Below are positions 5,092 to 5,879 of a stretch of 5,879 bases of DNA, one piece after another. Position 1 is the first letter of the stretch. Each line of letters opens with the position of its first letter. The stretch is from a bacterium BMS3Bbin07. GTDB taxonomy: Bacteria > Nitrospirota > Thermodesulfovibrionia > Thermodesulfovibrionales > JdFR-85. The position numbers and the translations under genes are program-made. Under the pieces are notes generated by a model. The model was not told the origin of the DNA. It did no database searches and saw only the letters and a list, made by a program, of their open reading frames with translations. The stretch covers positions 1 through 5,879 of the forward strand of contig BDTQ01000008.1 in assembly GCA_002898135.1 (NCBI GenBank), given 5' to 3'.

Positions 5092-5879
5092 AAAAATCCA
5101 TACTCAGGAATATATCACCCACGGTTATAGCGCTTGGGGCCGTCAGTTTTCTGACTGACCTCTCAAGTGAGATGATCTATCCGCTCCTGCCGCTCTTCCT
5201 CTCCACAGTCCTTGGTGCAGGGGCCTTTGCCATCGGACTGATTGAGGGTGTTGCAGAGATGACCGCCTCGGTTTTCAAGATTATCTCCGGCTATCTCACG
5301 GACAGGTCCGGCAGGAGGAGGCCCTATGTGGTATGGGGCTACACATTGTCATCCATGGCAAGACCCCTGATAGGGCTTGTCAGGCTCTGGCCGCTGGTGC
5401 TTGTCCTCCGGTTTGTCGACAGGATCGGCAAAGGGGTCAGGACATCCCCAAGGGATGCATTGATTGCAGATGTCACTGATTTGAGGTTCAGGGGCTGGGC
5501 GTACGGGTTTCACAGGGCCATGGACCATGCCGGGGCGATTGCAGGACCCCTGGTAGCAGTCCTCCTGCTTAAGGTGTTTGACGTCTCCTTAAGGACTGTT
5601 TTCCTCCTGTCCGCCCTGCCTGCTGCACTGGTTGTCCTGATCGTAGTCGTCTTTGTAAAGGAGCGGAGACCTGCAGGGGCCGGCAGAGATGCCGTGACTC
5701 CAGAGAACGAAGAAAAGGCAGGTTCCGCCCATCAGATTCCGGAGCCCGGCACAGAGCAGGGCAATCTTAAGGACTTCAGGCTGTTTATGTTTGCAGTTGT
5801 TATCTTTACCCTCGGAAATTCAACAGATGCCTTTCTCCTGCTGAGGCTCAACCATGCAGGGGTTGACGGTACAGGAGTT
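5088..5879 (+). CDS. MFS transporter, MJ1317-like, 3' truncated by the window
   Basis: Inner-membrane secondary transporter of the major facilitator superfamily. The 264 visible residues cover the N-terminal six-helix half and the start of the second half. They open with ISPTVIALGAVSFLTDLSSEMIYPLLPLFLS and carry the MFS loop 2-3 signature GYLTDRSGRRRP (68-79), then RPLIGLV and DRIGKGVRTSPRDALI (111-126), a run typical of the MJ1317-like subgroup. A long charged, Pro/Glu-rich cytoplasmic loop (about 191-228) precedes helix 7. The substrate cannot be told from sequence. GTG 5088 is the first start after an in-frame TAA at 5058-5060; it has no Shine-Dalgarno and overlaps the stop of a small upstream ORF. 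It diverges from dcd. The final codon at the edge is complete, and the stop lies outside the window. Confidence 0.9.
   Translation, partial: MKKSILRNISPTVIALGAVSFLTDLSSEMIYPLLPLFLSTVLGAGAFAIGLIEGVAEMTASVFKIISGYLTDRSGRRRPYVVWGYTLSSMARPLIGLVRLWPLVLVLRFVDRIGKGVRTSPRDALIADVTDLRFRGWAYGFHRAMDHAGAIAGPLVAVLLLKVFDVSLRTVFLLSALPAALVVLIVVVFVKERRPAGAGRDAVTPENEEKAGSAHQIPEPGTEQGNLKDFRLFMFAVVIFTLGNSTDAFLLLRLNHAGVDGTGV

Overview
The window reads as an ordinary bacterial chromosome segment with mid-range GC and six protein-coding genes: two on the + strand at the left, three on the - strand in the middle, and one + strand gene running off the right edge. Most genes resemble those of Deltaproteobacteria- or Nitrospirota-type environmental bacteria. 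Pointers are an MglA-type GTPase, a GAF-GGDEF protein with a Hypr-like active site, an MJ1317-like MFS transporter, and many short minisatellite-like repeats. This lineage guess is an inference from gene style only. There are no RNA genes, CRISPR arrays or insertion sequences.

Left (1-1748, + strand): the 3' part of a GAF-GGDEF second-messenger synthase, whose reading frame is broken once at a G run (75-79). It is followed by an MglA-family small GTPase carrying an unusual proline-rich, helical C-terminal extension. An extended -10 promoter at the end of the GGDEF gene could drive the GTPase gene separately. The GGDEF enzyme has Ser where canonical diguanylate cyclases have the guanine-reading Asp. 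That is the hallmark of Hypr enzymes that make 3',3'-cGAMP, and it is the most interesting point in the window.

Middle (1745-4898, - strand, transcribed right to left): dcd (dCTP deaminase), pyrF (OMP decarboxylase) and a chorismate-using TrpE/PabB-family synthase, probably one transcription unit for pyrimidine nucleotides plus folate or tryptophan precursor. This block holds several unrelated short-repeat families: in the dcd-pyrF gap, in the pyrF-pabB gap, and twice inside the pabB reading frame. One of these is a seven-copy array read in all three codon phases. The GTPase and pabB genes converge and share a TTAA at their stops.

Right (4899-5879): a divergent intergenic region leads to a 5'-complete, 3'-truncated MFS transporter. 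Its GTG start has no ribosome-binding site of its own, but it overlaps (GTGA) the stop of a possible 32-codon upstream ORF, suggesting translational coupling.
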